Origin: Streptococcus sp. S5 | GTDB taxonomy: Bacteria; Bacillota; Bacilli; Lactobacillales; Streptococcaceae | Assembly: GCF_034134805.1 (NCBI RefSeq) | Contig: NZ_CP139419.1 | Span: 620,001 to 684,000 of the forward strand | Direction of reading: 5' to 3' | Length of the DNA stretch: 64,000 nt | Shown here: piece by piece, positions 45,816-54,848 of the stretch | Layout: each line of letters starts with the position of its first letter | Numbering within the stretch: the first letter of the stretch is position 1 | Position numbers and translations under genes: made by a program | The notes under the pieces: generated by a model | Databases searched by the model: none | The model's input: only the letters and a program-made list of their open reading frames with translations | What the model was told of the DNA's origin: nothing

Positions 45816-46273
45816 TAGCAAAGGAATTTGAGCGTTTCTTACTGGCGCAGGAAGAGACGTTCTTAACTCCTGCCAAAAATTTAGCGGTCTTGATTGATAC
45901 CCACAATGTAGACCATGCGGTTTTGCTGTTGAGTCAGATTAGCTATAGTCGCATCCCGGTAGTGACGGATGAACGCAAGTTTGTGGGGACGATCTCCCTA
46001 ACGGATATTCTATCTTATCAATTGAAACACGAGATTCCTGAGGAGACTTTTGCTTCGATGGATATCGTAGACGTTGCAAAGAAGGAGGTCGGGGTCATCG
46101 GCTTAGACTTCAATTTGACAGAAGTCCTTCACAAGTTGGTGGATGACTCCTTCTTATCAGTGGTGGATGAAGAAGGGTATTTCCAAGGGATTATTACGCG
46201 GAAATCGATTCTCAAAGCCATCAATTCGCTAATGCATAATTTTTCAAATGAATACGAGATGATTCCAAAATGA
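45812..46273 (+). CDS. cbpB: CBS-domain protein, c-di-AMP-binding CbpB type
   Basis: A 153-residue cytoplasmic protein made of two CBS repeats (VLLLSQISYSRIPVVTDERKFVG, then SFLSVVDEEGYFQGIITRKSIL). In Firmicutes such stand-alone CBS proteins (CbpB/DarB) sense cyclic di-AMP and talk to (p)ppGpp synthetase. Operon position between the phosphoesterase and the XerD-like gene is typical. The ligand is inferred from the family. Confidence 0.85.
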   Translation: MIAKEFERFLLAQEETFLTPAKNLAVLIDTHNVDHAVLLLSQISYSRIPVVTDERKFVGTISLTDILSYQLKHEIPEETFASMDIVDVAKKEVGVIGLDFNLTEVLHKLVDDSFLSVVDEEGYFQGIITRKSILKAINSLMHNFSNEYEMIPK

Positions 46274-47001
46274 AAGAATTTATTGCAAGTTTTATTGATC
46301 AAAAAGAACTAAGTGAAAATTCTCAGTCAGCCTATTTCTATGATTTGGACCAATTTATTGAATCAATTCATGGAAAAGTGACACCGACAAATTTGAGAAT
46401 TTACCAAGCTTCGATTAAAGATTTTAAACCGGCGGTTCAAAAACGAAAATTATCCGCTGTTAACCAATTTTTATATTATTTGTATCAAGAACGCTTTATT
46501 TCTGAATACCATCGTTTGGTCTTGCCTAAAATTCAACCGGCCAAAACCCATGATCGTGAATTATTGGATCTGACCCATTTTTGGGAAGAATCAACCAACC
46601 CACAGGGACGCTTGATGGCCTTATTGATTCTGGAGATGGGCTTATTGCCAAGTGAGATCCTCCAAGTCAAAGTCGAAGATATTCAGCTGGACTTTCATGT
46701 CATTCGAGTGGGCAAAGATGGCCAAAAACGGGTTTTAAAAGTTCCAGATCCTTTACTGGATGAGTTGCAACTCTTCCTCGATGGTGTCTATCTCTTTGAT
46801 AATAAAGGAAAATCATACTCCCGTCAGTGGGGATTCCGACAATTAGAAGCCTTCTTGATCGAAAAAGGCAACCAAGACCTTTCGGCGCAATCGATTCGTG
46901 AGCAGTATATTTTGAAACAACGTGAACTCGGTGTGGATCTCTTTAGTATTTCGCGTGAATTGGGCCTAAAAACCATGGTGACATTAGAAAAATATAAATA
47001 A
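46270..47001 (+). CDS. XerD-like tyrosine-recombinase homologue, catalytically degenerate
   Basis: A 243-residue protein with the tyrosine-recombinase fold. Compared with the XerD active site, the first Arg is Leu (LLPSE for LRxSE), the His of HxLR is Gln (QSIR), and the His of LGH is Leu (LGL). The second Arg and the final Tyr (LEKYK) are kept. It is shorter than true XerD (about 300). Without three of six catalytic residues it probably binds DNA without recombining it. Its place beside scpAB fits a structural role in chromosome segregation. Confidence 0.88.
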   Translation: MKEFIASFIDQKELSENSQSAYFYDLDQFIESIHGKVTPTNLRIYQASIKDFKPAVQKRKLSAVNQFLYYLYQERFISEYHRLVLPKIQPAKTHDRELLDLTHFWEESTNPQGRLMALLILEMGLLPSEILQVKVEDIQLDFHVIRVGKDGQKRVLKVPDPLLDELQLFLDGVYLFDNKGKSYSRQWGFRQLEAFLIEKGNQDLSAQSIREQYILKQRELGVDLFSISRELGLKTMVTLEKYK

Positions 47002-47720
47002 TGGATATTAAAATTAAAGATTTTGAAGGGCCTTTGGACCTCTTGCTCCACTTGGTCTCTAAATACCAGATGGATATCTATGAGGTCCCCTTGATTGAGG
47101 TGATCGAACAGTATCTGGCTTATCTGGCGACTCTTCAGGCGATGAAACTAGAGGTAGCAGGGGAATACATGCTGATGGCTAGTCAATTAACCCTGATCAA
47201 GAGTCGTAGACTTCTTCCTAAGGTCGCAGAGGAGATGGATGAAGCAGAGGATCTAGAGCAGGACCTCCTTTCTCAACTGGAAGAGTACCGTACTTACAAG
47301 CAATTAGGAGAGTTGATGGCCTCGCAGCACGAGGAGCGCGCCCTCTATTATTCGAAACCGAAGATGGAATTGGTCTATGACGATACCGAATTACTTCATG
47401 ATCGCACCACGGTGGATCTCTTCTTGGCTTTCTCAAAACTATTGACCAAGAAAAAAGAAGAATTCCGCCAGAACCATACAACCATTGTCAAGGATGAATA
47501 CAAGATTGAGGATCTGATGGACCAGCTGCGTCACCGATTCCACGATCGCTCACAAGTTCTCTTACAGGACTTGTTTCTAGAAGCAGCGGATCTCCAAGAG
47601 GTCATTACCCTATTTCTTGCAACCCTTGAATTAATCAAGATTCAAGAGGTAACAGTGGTACAGGATAGGGCTTTTGGAGAAATTTACTTAAATAGGATTG
47701 AACATGAGCAAATTAGCTGA
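47001..47720 (+). CDS. scpA: Segregation and condensation protein ScpA
   Basis: Kleisin subunit that bridges SMC heads in the bacterial condensin, 239 residues. The kleisin N-domain starts [30 protein letters not shown] and the winged-helix C-domain ends in [10 protein letters not shown]. The start overlaps the end of the XerD-like gene, and its stop overlaps scpB by 17 bases, a common streptococcal arrangement ensuring equal supply of the partners. Confidence 0.96.
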   Translation: MDIKIKDFEGPLDLLLHLVSKYQMDIYEVPLIEVIEQYLAYLATLQAMKLEVAGEYMLMASQLTLIKSRRLLPKVAEEMDEAEDLEQDLLSQLEEYRTYKQLGELMASQHEERALYYSKPKMELVYDDTELLHDRTTVDLFLAFSKLLTKKKEEFRQNHTTIVKDEYKIEDLMDQLRHRFHDRSQVLLQDLFLEAADLQEVITLFLATLELIKIQEVTVVQDRAFGEIYLNRIEHEQIS

Positions 47721-48273
47721 AATTGAAGCACTCTTATTTGTAGCGGGTGAAGAAGGAATTACTGCCAGACAAATCGCAGATCTTCTCTCTTTACCCCCAA
47801 CAGGTGTGGTGCAAAGTTTAGAAAAATTGGCCCAAAAATACCAGGAGGATACAGATACGAGTCTCTGTTTGATGGAGACAGCTTCCCGTTATAAATTGGT
47901 GACAAAGGCAGACTACGCTTCGGTTTTACGAGACTATTCTAGAACGCCTATGAACCAAAGTTTGTCTCGGGCTGCCCTTGAAACCTTGTCAATCATTGCT
48001 TATAAGCAACCGATCACCCGCGTGGAGGTCGATGATATTCGAGGTGTCAATTCCAGTGGTGCTATTACCAAACTACTGTCATTTGATCTGATCCGTGAAG
48101 ATGGAAAAAAAGAAGTCCTCGGGCGTCCTAATTTGTATGTCACGACGGAGTATTTTTTGGATTATATGGGGATCAATCATTTGGAGGAATTGCCAAAGGT
48201 TGAGGAAGTGGACATTGATCCAGAAGAAGGTCAATTATTTTCAGAGAGAACAGAGGAACTAGATGAGAATTAA
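47704..48273 (+). CDS. scpB: Segregation and condensation protein ScpB
   Basis: Dimeric winged-helix partner of ScpA, 189 residues. The N-terminal winged helix starts [25 protein letters not shown] and the C-terminal one contains [28 protein letters not shown] 47704 is inside the end of scpA; a TTG at 47698 is not needed. It overlaps rluB by 11 bases. Confidence 0.96.
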   Translation: MSKLAEIEALLFVAGEEGITARQIADLLSLPPTGVVQSLEKLAQKYQEDTDTSLCLMETASRYKLVTKADYASVLRDYSRTPMNQSLSRAALETLSIIAYKQPITRVEVDDIRGVNSSGAITKLLSFDLIREDGKKEVLGRPNLYVTTEYFLDYMGINHLEELPKVEEVDIDPEEGQLFSERTEELDEN

Positions 48274-48994
48274 CAAATATATTGCCCATGCAGGCGTGGC
48301 TAGTCGTCGCAAGGCCGAAGAACTGATCAAGCAAGGCTTGGTGACGGTCAATGGCCAAGTTGTGCGTGAATTAGCGACCATCATTAAAACCGGTGATCAG
48401 GTTGAAGTAGAGGGGACTCCAATCTATAACGAAGAAAAGGTCTATTATCTTTTAAATAAGCCACGTGGTGTCATCTCTAGTGTATCGGATGATAAAGGGC
48501 GGACAACAGTCGTTGACCTTTTATCTCAAGTACCAGAGCGTATCTACCCAGTAGGACGTTTGGACTGGGATACATCTGGTGTCTTGATTTTGACCAATGA
48601 TGGTGATTTTACAGATGAGATGATTCACCCGCGAAATGAAATTGATAAGGTCTATGTGGCGCGTGTCAAAGGGATTGCCAATAAGGAAAACTTGCGTCCC
48701 TTGACGCGAGGGGTGACCATTGATGGAAAGAAAACCAAGCCAGCGACTTACGAGATCTTAAAAGTGGATGTCGAAAAGAACCGTTCAGTGGTTCAGTTGA
48801 CCATTCATGAAGGGCGTAACCACCAGGTTAAAAAGATGTTTGAAGCTGTGGGACTTTTAGTGGATAAACTCTCTCGGACCCAATTTGGAAATTTGGACGT
48901 CTCAGGACTACGTCCGGGTGAATACCGTCGCTTGAATAAAAAAGAAATCAGCCAGTTGCACAATCTAGCAGTGACTAAATCTAAAAAAGCATGA
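48263..48994 (+). CDS. rluB: Ribosomal large subunit pseudouridine synthase RluB
   Basis: Makes a pseudouridine in 23S rRNA helix 93 (E. coli U2605 by family). The 243-residue protein has an N-terminal S4 RNA-binding domain ([19 protein letters not shown]) and the catalytic Asp in [20 protein letters not shown], then [10 protein letters not shown] and [11 protein letters not shown]. The start overlaps scpB and the stop overlaps yidD (ATGA), so it is in the same unit. RsuA-family position assignments cannot be proved here. Confidence 0.92.
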   Translation: MRINKYIAHAGVASRRKAEELIKQGLVTVNGQVVRELATIIKTGDQVEVEGTPIYNEEKVYYLLNKPRGVISSVSDDKGRTTVVDLLSQVPERIYPVGRLDWDTSGVLILTNDGDFTDEMIHPRNEIDKVYVARVKGIANKENLRPLTRGVTIDGKKTKPATYEILKVDVEKNRSVVQLTIHEGRNHQVKKMFEAVGLLVDKLSRTQFGNLDVSGLRPGEYRRLNKKEISQLHNLAVTKSKKA

Positions 48995-49233
48995 AAATAA
49001 TCCTGATTGCGCTGGTCAGAGGCTATCAAAAATGGATCTCTCCCCTATTTCCGCCTTCTTGTCGCTTTCAACCGACCTGTTCCAATTATATGATCCAAGC
49101 GATTGAACGTTTTGGTGTGAAAGGTGTCTTGATGGGGATTGCGAGGATTCTACGTTGCCATCCTGGAACCAAAGCAGGACCGGACCCCTTGCCAGACCAT
49201 TTTAGTCTGAAGCGAAATGAAGAATCAAAATAG
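48991..49233 (+). CDS. yidD: Membrane protein insertion efficiency factor YidD
   Basis: An 80-residue protein of the YidD/HLA family. It has the canonical [20 protein letters not shown] and [15 protein letters not shown]. It helps YidC-mediated insertion. Start overlaps rluB by 4 bases. It ends the murI-yidD operon, and the 175-bp repeat lies 23 bases after its stop, probably serving as the terminator. Confidence 0.95.
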   Translation: MKIILIALVRGYQKWISPLFPPSCRFQPTCSNYMIQAIERFGVKGVLMGIARILRCHPGTKAGPDPLPDHFSLKRNEESK

Positions 49234-49256
49234 GACGATCGCAAATAAACAGAAAC

Positions 49257-49431
49257 GAGGCTGGGACAAAAGTCCTAGCCTCTCAATTGTTTTTGGATTG
49301 TCGAGCAAGACGCAGTGGTTGAGTGGGCTCTACTACGCTGATTTCATCAGCTTTTACAGCCCTACTCAACTGTGCGGAGGTGGGACGACGAAATCGAATT
49401 CTAACGAATTACCGATTTCTGTCCCACTCTC
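49257..49431 (+). repeat. 175-bp three-hairpin repeat element, copy 2
   Basis: Same element as at 11775-11949 (there inverted) and 58665-58839, differing at two positions from each. It lies between convergent yidD and trkH. The 5' hairpin is 49257-49282. The ends GAGGCTGGGACA and TGTCCCACTCTC form imperfect inverted repeats. The small frame in it (start TTG, then SSKTQWLSG) is an accident of the repeat. Confidence 0.85.
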
Positions 49432-49456
49432 GTTGATTTTGTACTAGAGTTGTCTA

Positions 49457-50896
49457 TCAGCGTTTAGACCATGTTTTAGGGAGGAAGAGAAGAATCATTG
49501 GATAGATTTCAAGCCGTCCGGCAATCATGGCTAAGGAAAGTAATAGTTTTGAAATCGGACTAAAGATGGAGAAGGTTTGACCTGTTCCAATCATAGGTCC
49601 AATGTTGTTGAAACAACTAAAGACAGCACTGACAACCGTCATGAAGTTATTATTGTCTAGACTGACTACAAAGAGTAGGCCGATTGTGATAAAACTGTAT
49701 ATTGTAAAGTACTTGAGGATCTGATGCTGTGTATCCTTATCTAATACCGTATCATTGACATGCAAGGTTAGAACGCGATTCGGAGACAAGGTCGAAAGAA
49801 CCTGATTTTTTGCGATTCGCCATAAGGTCAAGCACCGAATGACTTTAAGCCCCCCAGCGGTCGATCCAGCAGAACCACCGATGACCATCAGCATCAAGAG
49901 GATGAACTGAGAAAAGAGAGGCCATTTTTCCGTCGTTCCATAACCAAAACCGGTGGTGGTGATGATATTGGAAACTTGGAAGAAGGAAATTTCAAAACTC
50001 TTAGCGACATTGGCATAGAGATGAAGGACATTGTAAGCGATCAAGACACTGGACACGAGGACGATGGTGATATAGGTCCGCAATTCCTCATCTTTAAAGA
50101 AGGCCTTGAATTTTCGGATCATGAGGAAGTAGTAGAGGTTAAAGTTAACCCCGAAGACTAAAACCCCGATACTGACCAAATAGGTGATTAAACTACTATT
50201 GTAGTGGGCAATTCCGTCGTTAAAAACGGTAAAGCCCCCGGTCCCAGCCGTCCCCATGGCGATGACAAAACTATCATAAAGGGGCATGCCGGCAAGGAAA
50301 TAAAGAACCACAAAGAGGAAGAACAAGCCCAAGTACAAGAAGTAGAGGATTTGAGCTGTATTTTTTAATTTGGAAACGACCTTTCCAAAAACTGGACCAG
50401 GAACTTCCGCCTTCATGACTTCGAGGTGGCTGTTCTTGTTATTGTCCATAATGGCAAGGGCGAAGACCAATACTCCCATCCCCCCAATCAAGTGGGTGAA
50501 ACTGCGCCAAAAGAGGAGAGAGTGGCTGAGGACACCCACATCATCTAATATCGTTGCCCCTGTTGTTGTAAAGCCAGAGCTGACTTCAAAGAAGGCGTCG
50601 ATAATGTTGGGGATTTGTCCCGAAAAGACAAAGGGAAGGGCACCAAAGAAGGACCAGAGGATCCAACAGAGGGCTACAATCAGGACTCCTTCTTTAGCAT
50701 AGATGTGAAAGTCCTTTGGTTTGTGAAAACTACCAAGGAGCCCCAGCCCAAGTAAGATGGCCATGGTTACCCCAATAGAGACAAAGACCTTGGCCGGTTC
50801 CTGATAGATGCCAGCGACCACTAAGGGAACGATCAGGAGTGCTGCCTCGATTAAGAGGAGCTTGGACAAGAGGTAACGAATCATGCTTCTATTCAT
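49457..50896 (-). CDS. trkH: Potassium uptake protein TrkH
   Basis: Potassium-translocating membrane subunit, 479 residues with about ten hydrophobic segments and four pore loops. The selectivity-filter loops are visible in FTTTGATILDD, MGTAGTGGFTVF and ITTTGFGYG, and in NNIGPMIGTGQTF. It overlaps none of trkA, starting 5 bases after it on the minus strand, so both are co-transcribed leftward. Its 3' side faces the repeat element. Confidence 0.93.
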   Translation of the reverse strand: MNRSMIRYLLSKLLLIEAALLIVPLVVAGIYQEPAKVFVSIGVTMAILLGLGLLGSFHKPKDFHIYAKEGVLIVALCWILWSFFGALPFVFSGQIPNIIDAFFEVSSGFTTTGATILDDVGVLSHSLLFWRSFTHLIGGMGVLVFALAIMDNNKNSHLEVMKAEVPGPVFGKVVSKLKNTAQILYFLYLGLFFLFVVLYFLAGMPLYDSFVIAMGTAGTGGFTVFNDGIAHYNSSLITYLVSIGVLVFGVNFNLYYFLMIRKFKAFFKDEELRTYITIVLVSSVLIAYNVLHLYANVAKSFEISFFQVSNIITTTGFGYGTTEKWPLFSQFILLMLMVIGGSAGSTAGGLKVIRCLTLWRIAKNQVLSTLSPNRVLTLHVNDTVLDKDTQHQILKYFTIYSFITIGLLFVVSLDNNNFMTVVSAVFSCFNNIGPMIGTGQTFSIFSPISKLLLSLAMIAGRLEIYPMILLFLPKTWSKR

Positions 50897-50901
50897 CAGG
50901 C

Positions 50902-52257
50902 TTACCTCTCAACTAAATCGTAGATTTTAGTGACATTTTGAATCAAGGTGGTTACGATAATCCGATCTCCTACCATCAAACGGTCATCTCCATTAGGGAA
51001 AATCGCCTTACCATCTCGAATAATGGCAGCGATCAAGACGCCTTTTTTCAATTTCAATTCAGAGAGGGGATATTGGGTTAGTTTATTGTCTTCCTTAATT
51101 TGGAACTGCAAGGTTTCAATTCGGCCGTTTGCGACATGGTGCAAAGCTTCTAGGTTTGAGAACTGTGCATTGTAGCGCCCGCGAATAAAGTGCATAATGG
51201 TGTCTACGGCGATGCGTTTTGGCGTAACGATACTGGTCATATCTTGATCGCCAATGATCTCCAACAGACTAGTTCGGTTGACCTTGGTAATGTTCTTTTT
51301 GACTCCGACAGAATTCAAGAACATGGAGGTGATGATATTTTCTTCATCGACCCCTGTCAAAGTAGCCACAGCATCGAAGTTATTGGCACTCTCTTCTAAA
51401 AGAATGTCTTTAGCAGTTCCGTCTCCATGGACGACATAGAGATCAGGAAATTCCTGACTAAAGAATTCCGCCCGTTCGCGATTGACCTCTAAGACCTTGA
51501 GATCGATCTTGCGGCGCACATCTTGAAGAATATTGAGTAGGTAGTAGGCAATTCTCCCAGCGCCAATGATCATCATGCTCTTAATGACCTGAGGGCGAAC
51601 ATTGTTGTGGAAGAGAACGATCTCGATCCGATTACCTGTTACGAAAATTTTGTCTTGAGGTTGCAAGACAAAGTCCCCGTTTGGAATGGTGAGTTCGTTT
51701 CCACGCTCGATCGCACAAACAATGACATTTCCATATTTCTTCCGGAATTGGGATAGACTCATATTGCAGAGATTGCTATCTGGCTTGATCTTAAATTCCA
51801 TCAAGGCTACCCGACCATTGGCAAAATGCTCCACAGAAAGGGCATTTGGGAAGTCAATGATATTGGCAATATAACGTGCTGTCAGCAATTCCGGATTGAC
51901 AACTAGGGAGAAGCCCAAGATATTTTTTTCCTTGAAGTAGGAATTAGAATATTCCGGATTCCGTACCCGAACGATGGTCTCTTTGGCTCCCATTTTTTTA
52001 GCCAAAACAGCAGAGACCATATTCACTTCATCGTACTCGGTCATGGAAATGAAGATGTCGCAGTCTTCAACATCCGCTTGCTCCAAGATCTTGAAGTTTG
52101 CCCCATTTCCTAAAATTCCAATGATATCAAATCGTTTGGTAATATGGTTAAGAACGGATTCGTCTTTTTCGATCAAAATAACATCGTGGTTTTCAGCAAC
52201 GAGAGAACGACAAAGGGCCGTTCCGACCTTTCCTCCACCAACAACAATAATTTTCAT
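50902..52257 (-). CDS. trkA: Potassium uptake regulator TrkA (tandem RCK)
   Basis: Cytosolic gating subunit for TrkH, 451 residues, with two copies of the NAD-binding/TrkA-C module. The first Rossmann loop is VVGGGKVGTALCRSL and the second MIIGAGRIAYYLLNIL. This two-domain form marks the Trk rather than the short KtrA type. ATG 52257 follows GGAGGTATTCT; the longer frame upstream is not used. Confidence 0.93.
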   Translation of the reverse strand: MKIIVVGGGKVGTALCRSLVAENHDVILIEKDESVLNHITKRFDIIGILGNGANFKILEQADVEDCDIFISMTEYDEVNMVSAVLAKKMGAKETIVRVRNPEYSNSYFKEKNILGFSLVVNPELLTARYIANIIDFPNALSVEHFANGRVALMEFKIKPDSNLCNMSLSQFRKKYGNVIVCAIERGNELTIPNGDFVLQPQDKIFVTGNRIEIVLFHNNVRPQVIKSMMIIGAGRIAYYLLNILQDVRRKIDLKVLEVNRERAEFFSQEFPDLYVVHGDGTAKDILLEESANNFDAVATLTGVDEENIITSMFLNSVGVKKNITKVNRTSLLEIIGDQDMTSIVTPKRIAVDTIMHFIRGRYNAQFSNLEALHHVANGRIETLQFQIKEDNKLTQYPLSELKLKKGVLIAAIIRDGKAIFPNGDDRLMVGDRIIVTTLIQNVTKIYDLVER

Positions 52258-52436
52258 AGAATACCTCCAGAGTATGCTTCTATCATACTCTATTTTCAAG
52301 AAAAATTCATCTTTTTTAAGGATTTTCTGGTGGAATTGTGAGAAGCTAAGAACAAGTAGGAAAAATCGTCAAAAGAGTAGAACGAGGAGGGATTGAAAAC
52401 TTTGGTAAAGTTTCTTAAAAAAATCTAAAAAAACTA

Positions 52437-52572
52437 TTGACAGGAGCTTCAAAAGTGTTATACTTAGAAAGTACCTTCGTTGATTTACCTCAAACCTGTT
52501 GTGAGTTAAGTTAATGAAGCTGTAACCACGCTGTTTGCTGAGCTTGACTCCGGGCAGTGTGGCTATTTTTTT
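52437..52572 (+). ncRNA. Structured leader or small RNA before trmL
   Basis: A strong promoter (TTGACA 52437-52442, TATACT 52459-52464, spacer 16) predicts a transcript from about 52471. Hairpin 1 pairs TTGATTTACCTCA (52480-52492) with TGAGTTAAGTTAA (52502-52514), one mismatch and two G-U. Hairpin 2 pairs CCACGCTG (52526-52533) with CAGTGTGG (52555-52562), with an inner GAG/CTC, and is followed by a seven-T run, so it is a terminator. The RNA would be about 100 bases, or a leader of trmL with attenuation. It does not match a riboswitch that I know. Confidence 0.55.
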
Positions 52573-52590
52573 ATCAGAAAGAGATCGAGT

Positions 52591-53133
52591 ATGAATATTG
52601 AAGAACTGGACTACCAAGAGTCAGCTGCTCAAAACCACATCGTCTTGTTCCAACCTCAGATTCCACAAAATACGGGAAATATTGCACGGACTTGTGCGGC
52701 GACCAATTCCCCCTTGCATATCATACGACCCATGGCTTTTCCGATCGATGATCGCAAAATGAAGCGAGCAGGACTCGATTATTGGGACAAGCTGGATGTC
52801 CGTTTTTATGATAGCCTAGAAGAGTTTATGGAAGCAGCGAGCGACGGTCAGGTACACCTAGTGTCCAAGTTTGCAAATCAGACCTATTCGGACGTTTCTT
52901 ATCAGGATGGGAAGTCCCATTATTTCTTGTTTGGACGCGAAGATAAAGGATTGCCGGAAGAATTTATGCGCCAGCACGAAGAGAAGGCCATTCGCATTCC
53001 GATGAATGACGAGCATGTCCGTAGTTTAAATGTCTCCAATACCGTCTGCATGATTGTCTATGAGGCTCTCCGTCAGCAAGGTTTTAAGGGGCTGGAGTTG
53101 AGCCATCGTTATGAGCATGACAAGCTCAAATAA
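52591..53133 (+). CDS. trmL: tRNA (cytidine(34)-2'-O)-methyltransferase TrmL
   Basis: SPOUT methyltransferase acting on the wobble ribose of tRNA-Leu. The 180-residue protein has [35 protein letters not shown] and [20 protein letters not shown], the three knot motifs. It begins 19 bases after the terminator of the leader described above, so its expression may depend on read-through. A terminator follows (53177-53203). Confidence 0.95.
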   Translation: MNIEELDYQESAAQNHIVLFQPQIPQNTGNIARTCAATNSPLHIIRPMAFPIDDRKMKRAGLDYWDKLDVRFYDSLEEFMEAASDGQVHLVSKFANQTYSDVSYQDGKSHYFLFGREDKGLPEEFMRQHEEKAIRIPMNDEHVRSLNVSNTVCMIVYEALRQQGFKGLELSHRYEHDKLK

Positions 53134-53176
53134 AAACGAAAAATTAAAACCCGAACGATGTAATCCATGACGTTAC

Positions 53177-53203
53177 AAAAACTTGCCTAGGCAAGTTTTT
53201 TTT
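53177..53203 (+). terminator. Terminator after trmL, overlapping the ribU promoter
   Basis: AAAACTTGCC pairs with GGCAAGTTTT with a TA centre, followed by T-run. Confidence 0.8.
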
Positions 53204-53211
53204 GTTATCAT
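53183..53211 (+). promoter_or_regulatory. Probable ribU promoter
   Basis: TTGCCT (53183-53188) and TATCAT (53206-53211) are 17 bases apart. The -35 is inside the trmL terminator stem. Transcription would start at about 53218, right where the riboswitch begins. Confidence 0.5.
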
Positions 53212-53216
53212 AAAAG

Positions 53217-53358
53217 GGTCTTCAGGGCAGGGTGTAATTCCCGACCGGCGGTGACTTTTACTAGGAAATGTTCTTTTCCATGCTCTAAAAGAAGTCCGCG
53301 AGCGCAAGCTGATGTGGTGTGACTCCACAACCGACAGTATAGTCTGGATGGGAGAAGA
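53217..53358 (+). promoter_or_regulatory. FMN riboswitch (RFN element)
   Basis: The conserved aptamer segments are present: TCTTCAGGGCAGGGTG, AATTCCCGACCGGCGGT, AGTCCGCGAGCG, TGTGGTGTGACTCCACA with ACCGACAGT, and ATAGTCTGGATGGGAGAAGA. Variable helix P2a or P5 with AAATG-like loop lies between. It controls ribU, the riboflavin transporter, 224 bases downstream. The region after it (53398-53468) can form an extra stem, AGCTGAT with ATCAGCT enclosing GTTAGT with ACTAAC. Confidence 0.93.
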
Positions 53359-53581
53359 CGAGAGACGAATAGACTGACAGCTATTCTGATCTGTTTAGAG
53401 CTGATGCATGGGAATAAAACGTTAGTGGCTGGGACTGACTAACGGCATGTTTCGATGGAGATCAGCTAAAGTAACTAGAATAGTTTCTAGTTTAAGCTTT
53501 GTTTAAATAGTTTAGAGTAGAATGATGGGGTAGACGTCTTTCCAGCTTCTCTAATTTTTAAAAAAATTGGAGGAACCTGTT

Positions 53582-54139
53582 ATGACAAATACACGTAAAC
53601 TGACCCTAGTGGCTGTTTTATCCGCTTTATCTTTTATTTTGATGTTCTATCAATTTTCTTTTTTGATAGATTTCTTCAAAATTGATTTGAGTATTATCGC
53701 CATTTTGTTGGCCTTGGTCCTGTTGGATTTTAAAAGTGCCGTTTGGGTGACCTTGATCCGATCTGTCCTTAAATTAGCCCTCAATAATAAGGGGCTTGAA
53801 ACCTTGATCGGATTACCAATCAATATCATTGGAGTTCTTGTTTTTGTTCTTGCTTTTGCATGGATTTGGAACAAGGAACGGACCCATGGTCGATTTGTCC
53901 TGGCAACGATTGTTGGAACGATCAGCTTGAGTATCACGATGGTATTGGTAAACTATGTCTATGCAATCCCTTTATATGCTCGTTTTATGAACTATGATAT
54001 TTCGAAAACACTAGGGCTTGTCCACTATTTAGCCGCAATGGTTGCACCGTTTAACCTGATCGAAGGGGTGATTTGGGCCATCGCATTTGGGTTGATCTAT
54101 ACCTTATTGCAACCGATTTTGAAAAAATATGAAAAATAA
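53582..54139 (+). CDS. ribU: Riboflavin ECF transporter S component RibU
   Basis: Membrane substrate-binding subunit for riboflavin that works with a shared ECF module, 185 residues with six hydrophobic helices. Family features are the N-terminal TNTRKLTLVAVLSALSFILM, the ALNNKGLETLIGLP loop and the YAIPLYARFM segment. ATG 53582 follows GGAGGAAC; an earlier in-frame ATG is weaker. The FMN riboswitch upstream confirms the vitamin assignment. Its stop overlaps the PAP2 gene. Confidence 0.93.
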   Translation: MTNTRKLTLVAVLSALSFILMFYQFSFLIDFFKIDLSIIAILLALVLLDFKSAVWVTLIRSVLKLALNNKGLETLIGLPINIIGVLVFVLAFAWIWNKERTHGRFVLATIVGTISLSITMVLVNYVYAIPLYARFMNYDISKTLGLVHYLAAMVAPFNLIEGVIWAIAFGLIYTLLQPILKKYEK

Positions 54140-54779
54140 ACAACAACATTGGGCGAAGGCAAGCTTCGCCCTTCTCATTTTTGTCATTCTTGGGTATGTG
54201 ATTCGCTTTTACCCGCAACAATTAACAGGCTTTGATAGCACCATTCAATCTGCTATTCGAGGCGATCTGCCTGCAACACTGACGGTCTTCTTTACCAAGG
54301 TGACCCATGTCATGGATACCAAGATCATTGTCATCTGGGTGGGTCTTCTGCTAGCGGTCTTTGCCTATAAGAAATGGTACAGTGAGACCCTCTTCCTTGG
54401 AAGCAATCTGGTATTGACTGGTCTTTTGGTTCTTCTTCTAAAGAATATCTACCAGAGACCGAGACCAAGTATTCTTCATCTAGTAGAGGAAAAAGGCTTT
54501 TCTTTCCCGAGTGGTCATTCACTGGCGTCTACCCTTGTTTTGGGAAGTTTGATCATCATCATCAGCCAACATGTAAAACATAAAACAGCCCGCTATTGCC
54601 TTCAAGGCTTGCTGGTTCTGGGAATCGTGACCATTGTGGTTTCCCGCGTTTATGTCGGGGTCCACTACCCATCAGACGTTCTCGGCAGTATGATTTTGGG
54701 TCTTGCTGTCTTACAGTTTGAGTATCCCTTGTATGATCGCTTGCGATTTCAATGGCGCTTTACTGGCAAGCAAAAATAA
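54129..54779 (+). CDS. PAP2-family membrane phosphatase
   Basis: A 216-residue membrane protein with five or six helices and the PAP2 active site: KNIYQRPRPS, the PSGHS motif, and SRVYVGVHYPSDV with the catalytic His. It probably dephosphorylates undecaprenyl pyrophosphate or a phosphatidate. It overlaps the ribU stop by 11 bases. It is followed by a strong terminator. Confidence 0.92.
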   Translation: MKNKQQHWAKASFALLIFVILGYVIRFYPQQLTGFDSTIQSAIRGDLPATLTVFFTKVTHVMDTKIIVIWVGLLLAVFAYKKWYSETLFLGSNLVLTGLLVLLLKNIYQRPRPSILHLVEEKGFSFPSGHSLASTLVLGSLIIIISQHVKHKTARYCLQGLLVLGIVTIVVSRVYVGVHYPSDVLGSMILGLAVLQFEYPLYDRLRFQWRFTGKQK

Positions 54780-54794
54780 GTATCTAACAACTAG

Positions 54795-54830
54795 GAGTCG
54801 AACTCGCGTTTTGAGTTCGACTCTTTTTTT
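54795..54830 (+). terminator. Terminator after the PAP2 gene
   Basis: GAGTCGAACTC pairs with GAGTTCGACTC around GCGTTTT, followed by a T-run. Confidence 0.9.
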
Positions 54831-54832
54831 GC

Positions 54833-54848
54833 TATAATGAAGGGTATG
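54833..54848 (+). promoter_or_regulatory. -10 box driving a probably leaderless message
   Basis: TTTTTTTGC-TATAAT ends at 54838, and ATG 54846 starts where transcription is expected, without room for a ribosome binding site. The spacing is the same as at 39778-39790. Confidence 0.55.

Noticed and set aside
49317-49447. Small protein-like frame with TTG start in the repeat (also at 58706-58945 and in reverse at 11775-11908)
   Set aside because: The same peptide is encoded by three copies of a structured repeat and its C-terminus depends on whatever lies next to it. The frame follows from the stems, not from coding selection.
52437-52590. trmL leader as a T-box or preQ1 riboswitch
   Set aside because: The T-box core sequence and the preQ1-II consensus are not found. 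The terminator is preceded only by two stems, so a known class was not assigned.
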